Assembly: GCA_964036315.1 (NCBI GenBank)
Contig: OZ038510.1
Location: 85,887,164 to 85,951,163, forward strand
Length of the DNA: 64,000 nt
DNA from: Acanthosepion esculentum
Lineage: Eukaryota; Mollusca; Cephalopoda; Sepiida; Sepiidae
Reading direction: 5' to 3'
The notes under the pieces were generated by a model. That model made no database searches, had not been told where the DNA came from, and saw only the letters and a list, made by a program, of their open reading frames with translations. This document shows, one piece after another, positions 52,532 through 63,585 of the stretch. Position numbers and translations under genes: made by a program. Each line of letters opens with the position of its first letter. Position 1 is the first letter of the stretch.

Positions 52532-53020
52532 GTTTGTATAATCAATGCAATACGTCTTGTGTGCACGTTATGTTTTCATTACTGTATTCCTATTTTTTTA
52601 TTCCCAGTACAAAAAATATATATAAATACAAATTCATCATATATTTAGGCTTTATTCTAATTCTAATCATCGCTTTTAAAACGAATAAACATTGCCGAAA
52701 AGTGAAAGTAATTAAAAAATAAAAGGCGGTGTCGCTGGAAAAACCGTTCTTTTCTCACTCCATCTTATGGCGGCCAGAAAAACTCCATGTTTGCAAATTT
52801 TTCTTATATTCTTATGCATTTATTATCTTTATTCATTAAAATACATACAAGTCGTGGTATACATCGATTGCTTTGTTTTAAAATAAGTCTTATTTAGTGA
52901 GTTTACTTTATTACGAATATTAACTATATTATCACTAAAAATGATTATTATACATTGGTATGAATAATTGAACACATTTATATTACACTTTTTTTATGAA
53001 AGAGGGGATATTTGTTGGTC
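52532..53020. other. Nothing recognised
   Basis: AT-rich. Confidence 0.4.
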
Positions 53021-53024
53021 ACTT

Positions 53025-53176
53025 CACTTGGCTTTGGTGCTTTATAAAGTCTATAAAAAAGCAAATATTTGCTTCTCTCTTTTTCCTCCTGATTTCAGAT
53101 GCAGTTGCACCTGAGAATCACGTTTGATTCCTATGACTATTGAATTCCCACACACACGCAAACTTACACAGGTATG

Positions 53177-53208
<32 letters not shown>
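53025..53208 (+). repeat. TATA-bearing repeat followed by (CA)n, second copy
   Basis: 'cacttggctttgg', 'gtctataaaaaag', CT-rich run, 'gatttcagatg', then (CA)n at 53182-53206. See 22440-22735. Confidence 0.45.
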
Positions 53209-53211
<3 letters not shown>

Positions 53212-53660
53212 TACACATACATTTTTATAGCTAGTTTTAGTGTCTTTCCCTTTAATTTACATTGTTTATACATGTAGTTCCTATTGTTACTAACATGCAT
53301 TAATAATCGTTTTTATCAAATTCCATCTACCTCTTTATTTTTATCCGGACTCACATAAATCCCCCAAATATTGTTCAAAAGTCGGAGATAATTATTCTAG
53401 TATGAAGTCACAACTCATTGCCCCAAAGGGTTTGATTGTACTGGCCTTGTTTTAAAAAAATAAATCTGTTAATCAAGCCAAATTTGTCTCCAAGAACCTG
53501 TAATTAAGGTCCGCTCAGAATAATTGCTGTATTAACTACAGGTGGGCTCTGCGGATGTTGAACAAACATAAATGTTCCTGAGCAGGCGTCTGCAGCAGGG
53601 ATTAGCTGGCTGTTCTGACAGACGCGTGTACTCAGAGGAAAGCAGATGTCCATTATCTAT
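53209..53660. other. Nothing recognised
   Basis: A patch at 53570-53640 with 'gcaggcgtctgcagcaggg' and 'gacagacgcgtgtactcag' is GC-richer; no identity found. Confidence 0.35.
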
Positions 53661-53664
53661 CTAT

Positions 53665-53865
53665 CCTAATTTTTGACTGGTCACAAGGGGAAAAGACACG
53701 AACAGGCAATGTTGGAATTGCAGCACGCAAATCAGCAGATATTTTAATAGACAATATCGTACACCAGTCAGAAAAAACTGATGGACGCTGACATTGTTGA
53801 GCGTGACTGTAAAATCCGAGTGATGTCAGCATATGCCCCAAGAAAAGGGATAATTCACCATTCTC
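53665..53865 (+). pseudogene. LINE AP-endonuclease fragment
   Basis: Frames 'GNVGIAARKSADILIDNIVH' followed, after a frameshift, by 'RDCKIRVMSAYAPRKG'. The order 'GVGIAV...ISAYAPQ' is the central part of the APE-type endonuclease of LINEs (often annotated 'craniofacial development protein 2-like'). Confidence 0.65.
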
Positions 53866-54065
53866 CCCCTAGTCATTGGTTATTTAGTATCAGTAAATAA
53901 TTATTATCTCCAAAAAAAAGTTTACAATCAAAAAATAATTTCTGACTTTAAATAAACTGCAATGGGTTGGTAAGCCGTAGAAATTCAATCAAATAGGAAA
54001 CTGACTACATCAACAGAGGCTTCCTCTTCTCATCTATTAGAAACAGTCCTCCAAGTTCCGATTAT

Positions 54066-57000
54066 GGCCGGCTATGTAGGAGTGGCGCTAGAGCTGTGAA
54101 ATCTTATATGCATCATTTCAACTCTTCTTAGTGATAAATGCATTGCTTCTTTCCAGATATGAGGGTGGGCTGAGATATTCATAGGCTGGCTATGTAGGAG
54201 TAGCGCTAGAGCTGTGAAATCTTATATGCATCATTTCAACTCTTCTTAGTGATAAATGCATTGCTTCTTTCCAGATATGAGGGTGGGCTGAGATATTCAT
54301 AGGCTGGCTATGTAGGTGTGACGCTAGAGCTGTGAAATCTTATATGCATCATTTCAACTCTTCTTAGTGATAAATGCATTGCTTCTTTCCAGATATGAGG
54401 GTGGGCTGAGATATTCATAGGCTGGCTATGTAGGTGTGACGCTAGAGCTGTGAAATCTTATATGCATCATTTCAACTCTTCTTAGTGATAAATGCATTGC
54501 TTCTTTCCAGATATGAGGGTGGGCTGAGATATTCATAGGCTGGCTATGTAGGAGTGGCGCTAGAGCTGTGAAATCTTATATGCATCATTTCAACTCTTCT
54601 TAGTGATAAATGCATTGTTTCTTTCCAGATATGAGGGTTGGCTGAGATATTCATAGGCTGGCTATGTAGGTGTGGCGCTAGACCTGTGAAATCTTATATG
54701 CATCATTTCAACTCTACTTAGTGATAAATGCATTGCTTCTTTCCAGATATGAGGGTGGGCTGAGATATTCATAGGCTGACTATGTAGGTGTGACGCTAGA
54801 GCTGTGAAATCTTATATGCATCATTTCAACTCTACTTAGTGATAAATGCATTGCTTCTTTCCAGATATGAGGGTGGGCTGAGATATTCATAGGCTGACTA
54901 TGTAGGCGTGACGCTAGAGCTGTGAAATCTTATATGCATCATTTCAACTCTTCTTAGTGATAAATGCATTGCTTCTTTCCAGATATGAGGGTGGGCTGAG
55001 ATATTCATAGGCTGACTATGTAGGCGTGACGCTAGAGCTGTGAAATCTTATATGCATCATTTCAACTCTACTTAGTGATAAATGCATTGCTTCTTTCCAG
55101 ATATGAGGGTGGGCTGAGATATTCATAGGCTGACTATGTAGGCTTGACGCTAGAGCTGTGAAATCTTATATGCATCATTTCAACTCTACTTAGTGATAAA
55201 TGCATTGCTTCTTTCCAGATATGAGGGTGGGCTGAGATATTCATAGGCTGGCTATGTAGGTGTGACGCTAGAGCTGTGAAATCTTATATGCATCATTTCA
55301 ACTCTTCTTAGTGATAAATGCATTGCTTCTTTCCAGATATGAGGGTGGGCTGAGATATTCATAGGCTGGCTATGTAGGTGTGACGCTAGAGCTGTGAAAT
55401 CTTATATGCATCATTTCAACTCTTCTTAGTGATAAATGCATTGCTTCTTTCCAGATATGAGGGTGGGCTGAGATATTCATAGGCTGGCTATGTAGGTGTG
55501 ACGCTAGAGCTGTGAAATCTTATATGCATCATTTCAACTCTACTTAGTGATAAATGCATTGCTTCTTTCCAGATACGAGGGTGGGCTGAGATATTCATAG
55601 GCTGGCTATGTAGGAGTAGCGCTAGAGCTGTGAAATCTTATATGCATCATTTCAACTCTTCTTAGTGATAAATGCATTGCTTCTTTCCAGATATGAGGGT
55701 GGGCTGAGATATTCATAGGCTGGCTATGTAGGAGTGGCGCTAGAGCTGTGAAATCTTATATGCATCATTTCAACTCTTCTTAGTGATAAATGCATTGTTT
55801 CTTTCCAGATATGAGGGTTGGCTGAGATATTCATAGGCTGGCTATGTAGGTGTGGCGCTAGACCTGTGAAATCTTATATGCATCATTTCAACTCTACTTA
55901 GTGATAAATGCATTGCTTCTTTCCAGATATGAGGGTGGGCTGAGATATTCATAGGCTGACTATGTAGGTGTGACGCTAGAGCTGTGAAATCTTATATGCA
56001 TCATTTCAACTCTACTTAGTGATAAATGCATTGCTTCTTTCCAGATATGAGGGTGGGCTGAGATATTCATAGGCTGACTATGTAGGCGTGACGCTAGAGC
56101 TGTGAAATCTTATATGCATCATTTCAACTCTTCTTAGTGATAAATGCATTGCTTCTTTCCAGATATGAGGGTGGGCTGAGATATTCATAGGCTGACTATG
56201 TAGGCGTGACGCTAGAGCTGTGAAATCTTATATGCATCATTTCAACTCTACTTAGTGATAAATGCATTGTTTCTTTCCAGATATGAGGGTGGGCTGAGAT
56301 ATTCATAGGCTGACTATGTAGGCGTGACGCTAGAGCTGTGAAATCTTATATGCATCATTTCAACTCTACTTAGTGATAAATGCATTGCTTCTTTCCAGAT
56401 ATGAGGGTGGGCTGAGATATTCATAGGCTGGCTATGTAGGTGTGACGCTAGAGCTGTGAAATCTTATATGCATCATTTCAACTCTTCTTAGTGATAAATG
56501 CATTGCTTCTTTCCAGATATGAGGGTGGGCTGAGATATTCATAGGCTGACTATGTAGGCGTGACGCTAGAGCTGTGAAATCTTATATGCATCATTTCAAC
56601 TCTTCTTAGTGATAAATGCATTGCTTCTTTCCAGATATGAGGGTGGGCTGAGATATTCATAGGCTGGCTATGTAGGTGTGACGCTAGAGCTGTGAAATCT
56701 TATATGCATCATTTCAACTCTACTTAGTGATAAATGCATTGCTTCTTTCCAGATATGAGGGTGGGCTGAGATATTCATAGGCTGACTATGTAGGTGTGGC
56801 GCTAGAGCTGTGAAATCTTATATGCATCATTTCAACTCTTCTTAGTGATAAATGCATTGCTTCTTTCCAGATATGAGGGTGGGCTGAGATATTCATAGGC
56901 TGACTATGTAGGCGTGACGCTAGAGCTGTGAAATCTTATATGCATCATTTCAACTCTTCTTAGTGATAAATGCATTGCTTCTTTCCAGATATGAGGGTGG

Positions 57001-58165
57001 GCTGAGATATTCATAGGCTGGCTATGTAGGTGTGACGCTAGAGCTGTGAAATCTTATATGCATCATTTCAACTCTACTTAGTGATAAATGCATTGCTTCT
57101 TTCCAGATATGAGGGTGGGCTGAGATATTCATAGGCTGACTATGTAGGCGTGACGCTAGAGCTGTGAAATCTTATATGCATCATTTCAACTCTTCTTAGT
57201 GATAAATGCATTGCTTCTTTCCAGATATGAGGGTGGGCTGAGATATTCATAGGCTGGCTATGTAGGTGTGACGCTAGAGCTGTGAAATCTTATATGCATC
57301 ATTTCAACTCTTCTTAGTGATAAATGCATTGCTTCTTTCCAGATATGAGGGTGGGCTGAGATATTCATAGGCTGACTATGTAGGCGTGACGCTAGAGCTG
57401 TGAAATCTTATATGCATCATTTCAACTCTACTTAGTGATAAATGCATTGCTTCTTTCCAGATATGAGGGTGGGCTGAGATATTCATAGGCTGGCTATGTA
57501 GGAGTGGCGCTAGAGCTGTGAAATCTTATATGCATCATTTCAACTCTTCTTAGTGATAAATGCATTGCTTCTTTCCAGATATGAGGGTGGGCTGAGATAT
57601 TCATAGGCTGGCTATGTAGGAGTGGCGCTAGAGCTGTGAAATCTTATATGCATCATTTCAACTCTTCTTAGTGATAAATGCATTGTTTCTTTCCAGATAT
57701 GAGGGTTGGCTGAGATATTCATAGGCTGGCTATGTAGGTGTGGCGCTAGACCTGTGAAATCTTATATGCATCATTTCAACTCTACTTAGTGATAAATGCA
57801 TTGCTTCTTTCCAGATATGAGGGTGGGCTGAGATATTCATAGGCTGGCTATGTAGGTGTGACGCTAGAGCTGTGAAATCTTATATGCATCATTTCAACTC
57901 TACTTAGTGATAAATGCATTGCTTCTTTCCAGATATGAGGGTGGGCTGAGATATTCATAGGCTGGCTATGTAGGTGTGGTGCTAGAGCTGTGAAATCTTA
58001 TATGCATCATTTCAACTCTACTTAGTGATAAATGCATTGCTTCTTTCCAGATATGAGGGTGGGCTAAGATATTCATAGGCTGACTATGTAGGAGTGGCGC
58101 TAGAATTATGAAATCTTATATGCATCATTTCATCTCTTCTTAATAACTGCATTTCTTTCCATGTA
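54066..58165 (+). repeat. Satellite of 118-bp unit, 34 full copies plus the founding mariner end
   Basis: Units start 'ggctggctatgtaggtgtga' at 54066, 54184, 54302, 54420 and so on, always 118 bp apart, to 58078 (34 complete steps). Each contains 'aaatcttatatgcatcattt', 'caactcttcttagtgataaa', 'tgcattgcttctttccagat' and 'atgagggtgggctgagatat'. The last is the terminal repeat of the adjacent mariner (one unit keeps 'tacgagggtgggctga'). Variation is confined to a few positions: ctggc/ctgac, tgtgacgc/agtggcgc/cgtgacgc, ttctta/tactta. Unit 35 (58078 on) runs without break into mariner sequence. Confidence 0.97.
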
Positions 58166-59226
58166 ATCTGCTTGATATCTTAATGTTCAAATTGGACCTA
58201 GTAACTCGTAGAGACTAAAAAATACAAAATTTGACATCGTGGTGCTATCAAGTACCTACTGAAATTGGGTTTACCCCCAAGGACATTCAGGGTGACATGC
58301 TTGCTTCATTAGGGGAAGACGCTCCAGTTTTATCAACAGTTCAAAAAGGGGATGATGAATTTAGGTGGGAAAAAAGTGTCTGGAATTTGACACAATGTCC
58401 TGGCGCCCTGCGACCATCACCACCACCACCACCGAGGAAAACATTGACCGTTTTCAACCCATGGTTATGGATGACGGGTGATGAGCCTATCCCGTGAGAG
58501 AGTTGAGAATATTCTGCATAATGGACCTGGCATGGCGACGTTTTCTGCCTCGGTGGCGGCCACGTCTTCTGACACCTGATCAGAAGCGCCCGACTGATCA
58601 CCTCACGCGAAAATCTGTTATTATGTAAGGCAGATCCAGCTGGTTTCTTTGAATGTTTTCTAACCCAGTATGAATTTTAGCTTCATTACTTTGCGCCAGA
58701 CACAGACATAGAATCCATGCAATGGAAATACCTCTCCTTACCTGTCCCAAAAAAGGCCAATGCCGTTTCATCTAGAAAGGAGATGGCCTCAAATTTTGGG
58801 TATGCAGAAAGCATTGTGTTAATTGACTATCTTCAAACGAGCAACACCATCAATGGAGAGTTCTATGACAACTTGCTGAAGTAAGTACGAATGTCTTTCA
58901 AAATTTGATAGTGACGTGACTGTGGCTTTGAAGTGGTTAATCACCCTCCCTATTATCCTTATTTGGCCTCATTTAACTATCACCTGCTCCCAAACATGAA
59001 AAAATAACCCCACTCGAATGAGAACCAATATTGCCGTGATAATGACCTAATAGCTGCTGCTGATAACTTTTTTGTTCAAAAGCTTCTTCACCAATGAGAT
59101 TAAAGCACTGCAACACCGATGGAAGTAGTGTATAATCCATAACAAGGACACAAAATATACCTCGTTCCCTCAAATTCCATAAGAGTACCTTGGTCACCCT
59201 ATAAACCTTTCAGTCGATCCTCGTAA
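58166..59226 (+). pseudogene. mariner-type transposase remnant (lineage A), founder of the 118-bp satellite
   Basis: Frames in order: 'GFTPKDIQGDMLASLGEDAP', 'VRTFSSCL'-like breaks, 'PDQKRPTDHLTRENLLLC'-type segment, 'MQWKYLSLPVPKKANAVS', 'SIVLIDYLQTSNTINGEFYD' (second catalytic Asp), 'NHPPYYPYLASFNYHLLPN' (third Asp lost). The right terminal repeat, reverse complement of 'tacgaggatcgactgaaagg', closes at 59226. Sister of 2385-3490, with many frameshifts. Confidence 0.8.
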
Positions 59227-59344
59227 ATAACTTGAGCTATAACAGTCAATGGATATATAGAACATTAATAAATAAATAAAAAGCTTAATGACTTATCTAG
59301 TAAACCTTTATCTAAATAAGATATTTCAACTGTCCTTGATTTAT

Positions 59345-59347
<3 letters not shown>
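59227..59347. other. Spacer
   Basis: Nothing recognised. Confidence 0.35.

Positions 59348-59396
<49 letters not shown>
59348..59396. repeat. (TA)n microsatellite
   Basis: An uninterrupted TA run. Confidence 0.97.
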
Positions 59397-59399
<3 letters not shown>

Positions 59400-59536
59400 A
59401 AAAACAAAATCCTTCCGAAAATGGGTTAGAAAACGGAAACCGTAAAGAAATTTGAAACAGTAAATAAAAAAATAACTCTTCCTCGTCTGTCGTATTTAAT
59501 GAAAGATATTTGAAAGAAAGTTTGCTGCCGAAATAT

Positions 59537-59542
<6 letters not shown>

Positions 59543-59620
<78 letters not shown>
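59543..59620. repeat. (TA)n microsatellite abutting a mariner end
   Basis: A 78-bp TA run ending exactly at the 'caggtcatccc' mariner terminal repeat. Confidence 0.97.
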
Positions 59621-59621
<1 letters not shown>

Positions 59622-59623
<2 letters not shown>

Positions 59624-60010
59624 GTCATCCCATAAGTTCTGTCCGAATTTTGAATTTTGAAACAATTGACCAAATGTTACATTTTAATTACAGATTCAAT
59701 CAACAATGTATTTTCCCTGATTATCTATGACTTCCTTCCATCTATTAACAAGCTTACTAATTCCATTACTATAAACTTCTTTTGGCTTTGATTCGAAGAA
59801 CTCACAAATGTCAGTTTTAACCTCTTCCTGTGTTACAAAAGCTGTTTCTTCTAAATGATTCTGTAAGCTACAAAACAAATGGTAGTCTGAAGTAGCAAGG
59901 TCGGGAGAATAAGGTGGATGAGAAATTTTCTCCCAACCAAGTTCTTCGATCGTTTGTGACGTGATTCTTGCTGTGTGTGGTCGCGCATTGTCATGATGAA
60001 ACATCACCCG
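59622..60010 (-). pseudogene. mariner transposase (lineage B), C-terminal half with terminal repeat
   Basis: Terminal repeat 'aggtcatcccataagttctg' at 59622. The minus frame 60007-59696 reads MMFHHDNARPHTARITSQTI, HPPYSPDLATSDYHLF (third catalytic Asp), 'CEFFESKPKEVYSNGISKLV' and the normal C-terminus NRWKEVIDNQGKYIVD. The N-terminal two thirds are missing, cut at about 60010. Open throughout; closely related to 17623-18866 and it shows the C-terminus that copy has lost. Confidence 0.88.
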
Positions 60011-60058
60011 TTTTCATCTTCGTCTGTTTTTAGTTCTTTTTTTCCCCCAATATGCATA

Positions 60059-60061
<3 letters not shown>

Positions 60062-60098
<37 letters not shown>
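60062..60098. repeat. (TA)n microsatellite
   Basis: A TA run. Confidence 0.95.
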
Positions 60099-60099
<1 letters not shown>

Positions 60100-60280
60100 A
60101 ATCTTTCAGTGCCTTAAGTCTTTAGTCCAAAGAAAAAAATCTTTCAGTGCCTTAAGTCTTTAGTCCAAAGAAAAAAATCCAAGCGAGTAGCCAAGATGAA
60201 CGTAGTGTTGAATACGCTAAGTAGAGTGGGAATAAATCCTGACGAGCCAGGAAAACCTACCTACCTACATATATATATAT
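60095..60280 (+). repeat. Dispersed palindromic repeat, copy 3
   Basis: 'gtccaaagaaaaaaatc' occurs twice as part of a 42-bp tandem duplication (60100-60180). Then 'gtagtgttgaatacgctaag', 'cctgacgagccaggaaaacc' and 'tacctacctac'. The right part of the palindrome is missing; a (TA)n run follows at 60270. Confidence 0.6.
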
Positions 60281-60399
60281 ATATGTATTCCTTATACGTT
60301 ACTTTTATAGATACAAATATTTAAGCAAATGTTCTGTTTATAATAAACAGTATTAACAACATTACCGGCCTGAACGTCCGAGAAATATCAAAGAAAATA

Positions 60400-60485
60400 C
60401 GTTTCCTCTGACAGGAATCGAACCTATATCCCACACAGGACTGCCATACAGCTTGAAGTGCTATACCATTTAGCTACAAGGAAAG
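60400..60485 (-). repeat. tRNA-like sequence (SINE head or tRNA pseudogene)
   Basis: On the minus strand: 'tttccttgtagctaaatggt' with 'atagcac' gives an A box and a 4-bp D stem GCTA/TAGC. 'ataggttcgattcctgt' gives a perfect B box and T stem. 'tttcct' pairs with 'aggaaa' at the ends. The anticodon arm does not form well, so a working tRNA is unlikely. Confidence 0.5.
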
Positions 60486-60857
60486 CGTCTGGTTTGCTAA
60501 ATGTATAGTACTTAATTTTTTCATTATCAAGGATTTTTTTTCTTCTGAATACTCAATATTTAGATTATTATATATGTATATCTATAGTGATGGTAATGTT
60601 TTCTTTATTTTCCAAAATTTTTATATACTTAGTACTGCCCGTCAAAAATGTGTAAATTTGTTTTCATTTTTCGTTTCAACATTTGGAAGTAAAATCTGAT
60701 GATCCGCGGTCCTTTAAAAGGGCTGTGGTGAAATAATTTATTATATGGAACCTTAAAGTGGTCTGTTTTTATTTAAATTATTAGCTCTGATTTACATTGA
60801 GCTCTCTGGATTTTATCCTCCTTGGGTCTACCCATACGGATTACCTAGCTTTTCGTA

Positions 60858-60860
<3 letters not shown>
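60486..60860. other. Nothing recognised
   Basis: AT-rich. Confidence 0.4.

Positions 60861-60861
<1 letters not shown>

Positions 60862-60930
<69 letters not shown>
60862..60930. repeat. (TA)n microsatellite
   Basis: An uninterrupted TA run. Confidence 0.97.
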
Positions 60931-60932
<2 letters not shown>

Positions 60933-61184
60933 CATTATTATAAATTTACTAATTTAAAAATATTGTCCCATCGCTACACAGGAGATACCATGTTTCAAAA
61001 ACAGAAACTAAAACTTTAAATTTAATTATAGAATTAAATTTAAATCCCTCGTACTGTTTCATTTTCAAGCGATTTTTATTCATGCTCTACACAATTGTAT
61101 TGAGCGCTGTTTTTAAAAAAATGAAAAATAATAATAAAAACACCGGATTATAAATTTTACTGTTCTTTCTAATTTTAATATATA

Positions 61185-61303
61185 TATGTGAGGTCTGCTT
61201 AACCAATGAAGCAACAAAAATAATTTAAAAAGCAAAAGAAAATTTTGCTATTTCTTAATTTTTTTTTTTTTTTTTGCTTAATTGGTTAAGCAGACCTCAC
61301 ATA
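61185..61303. mobile_element. Foldback MITE, about 119 bp
   Basis: 'tatgtgaggtctgcttaacc' + 'aat' is reversed exactly by 'attggttaagcagacctcac' + 'ata'. The arms extend to about 30 bp with an A/T-rich middle. Confidence 0.8.
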
Positions 61304-61399
61304 CACCTGTCTTGTCAAGCAGCGTTTGTGGGTTTAACTCGTGGGCATATGCACATTTTAATTTTAGTTTTTTTTCAGGGCTACACACGCGCGCCAGTC

Positions 61400-62515
61400 A
61401 AGCCACCAAAACGCAGGGGGTTACTGAGTGTGAAAGAATATGAGAAAAAGAAAAATATTATTAAGGAGAGAGAACAATAAAAGAAGAGAAATTAAGAAGA
61501 CAGAAGATAACGATTGACATTGCATTTAATCATTTCATCCCAAGTAAGGCAATAAATCTACTAAGACGCAAGGGGTTACTGAGTGTGAAAGAATATGAGA
61601 AAAAGAAAAACATTATTAAGGAGAAAGAAGAATAAAAGAAGAGGAATTAAGAAGACAGAAGATAACGATTGACATTGCATTTAAATTTTTGAAGATCAAA
61701 ATTAACAGGGAAATAAGAAGCTGGAAGAGAGTTCCATTAGCGACAAGTGCGAGCGAAGAAACTGTTACGGTTACATCTAGTCATTGCAACTGTAAAATGA
61801 TGAGACCTAGCTGCCAATCTAGTACTGCACTTAAATTCCTGAACTGTTTAGCAGTAACTGTTGTCCTCTCGTATGTATGTTACTGTCTATTTGTATCATA
61901 CCTGACACATATATTTACATTCTGTCTATGTAGATTTTCTCACACTCAGCAAAAGAAACAGTAAGAAAAAAAAACAATGAAAGAACAGGAATTAAGAAAA
62001 CAGAAGATAAAAATTGGCAATGCATTTAAATATTTGAAGATCAAAGTTGACTGCGAAGCAAGAATTCAAAAGAGAAGTGCTAGAGAAGAAACTGTTGGCA
62101 TTGAACTTACAGTTACATTTAACCATTTCAACTGTAAAAAGATGAGACCTATCTGCCAATCTAGTACTGCGCTTAATTTCATATAAAGTCAAGATATGAT
62201 AGAGGAAAGTTCATCAGCACAATTACGATGAAAGTATTTATAGAAAAGGCACAAGAAAGCTATGTTATGGCAATGGGAAAGTGACTGAAGCCGAGATGCC
62301 AGGTCAGGACCAATAAGATGATTCTTCTTCGGATTTTATCAAGGATCTCTAAATGTATAGCAGAGACACCAGACCTGCCATACTCTTATCAGACTCGTTG
62401 TACCGATGGGTATACAGGGGTTCCATCGAGCCATTTCAACTGTAAAATGATGAGACCTCGATGCAAGTCTCGTGCTGTGCTTTGTACACCAGCATCCTTT
62501 TGTTGGCGTGCTGCT
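61400..62515 (-). pseudogene. Tandem partial LINE ORF2 C-termini and 3' ends (at least three)
   Basis: On the minus strand the C-terminal peptide 'FDLQxFKxNxNxYL' and the preceding 'ARCNCKF'-like segment are found in at least three successive pieces (around 62190-61975, 61960-61660, 61560-61430). Each is followed by the same 3' UTR with 'ctcatattctttcacactca'. A piece at 62515-62260 carries 'DLASRLR'-like upstream sequence. Same LINE as at 6780-7320. Confidence 0.6.
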
Positions 62516-62520
62516 TTGTA

Positions 62521-62580
62521 ATTCAATAATAATAATAATGATAATAATAATAATGATAATAATAATAATAATAATAATAA

Positions 62581-62624
<44 letters not shown>

Positions 62625-62974
62625 AGAAAAGACGAGTACTGTCAAGAAAGACAAGAAGAAGAAGAAGAAGAAGATTAAGAAGAAGAAGAAGAAGGAGAAG
62701 AAGAAGAAAAAGAAGAAAAAACGAGTACTGTCAAGAAAGACAATAAGAAGAAGAAGAAGAAAAAGAAGAAAAAGACGAGTACTGTCAAGAAAGACAATAA
62801 GAAGAAGAAGAAGAAAGAGAAGACAAAGACGAGTACAGTCAAGAAAGACAATAAGAAGAAAAAGAAGAAAAAGAAGAAAAAGACGAGTATTGTCAAGAAA
62901 GACAATAATAATAATAATAATAATAAGAAGAAGAAGAAGAAGAAGAAAAAGACGAGTACTGTCAAGAAAGACAA

Positions 62975-63005
<31 letters not shown>

Positions 63006-63042
63006 AAGAAGAAGAAAAGACGAGTACTGTCAAGAAAGACAA

Positions 63043-63073
<31 letters not shown>

Positions 63074-63265
63074 AAGAAGAAGAAGAAGAAGAAGAAAAAG
63101 ACGAGTACTGTCAAGAAAGACAATAAGAAGAAGAAGGAGAAGAAGAAGAAAAAGAAGAAAAAGACGAGTACTGTCAAGAAAGACAATAAGAAGAAGAAGA
63201 AGAAGAAGAAGAAGGAGAAGAAAAAGAAGAAAAAGAAGAAAAAGACGAGTACTGTCAAGAAAGAC

Positions 63266-63334
<69 letters not shown>

Positions 63335-63372
63335 AAAAAGAAGAAAAAGACGAGTACTGTCAAGAAAGACAA

Positions 63373-63403
<31 letters not shown>

Positions 63404-63516
63404 AAGAAAAGACGAGTACTGTCAAGAAAGACAATAATAATAATAATAAGAAGAAGAAGAAGAAGAAGGAGAAGACGAAGAAAAAGAAGAAAAAGACGAG
63501 TACTGTCAAGAAAGAC

Positions 63517-63585
<69 letters not shown>

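Noticed and set aside
54066..58165. Regularly spaced repeats that might suggest a CRISPR array
   Set aside because: Units are 118 bp, contiguous and without unique spacers, and the context is eukaryotic. They are satellite DNA.
60400..60485. Functional tRNA gene
   Set aside because: Good A and B boxes and T stem, but the anticodon arm does not form; called tRNA-like.
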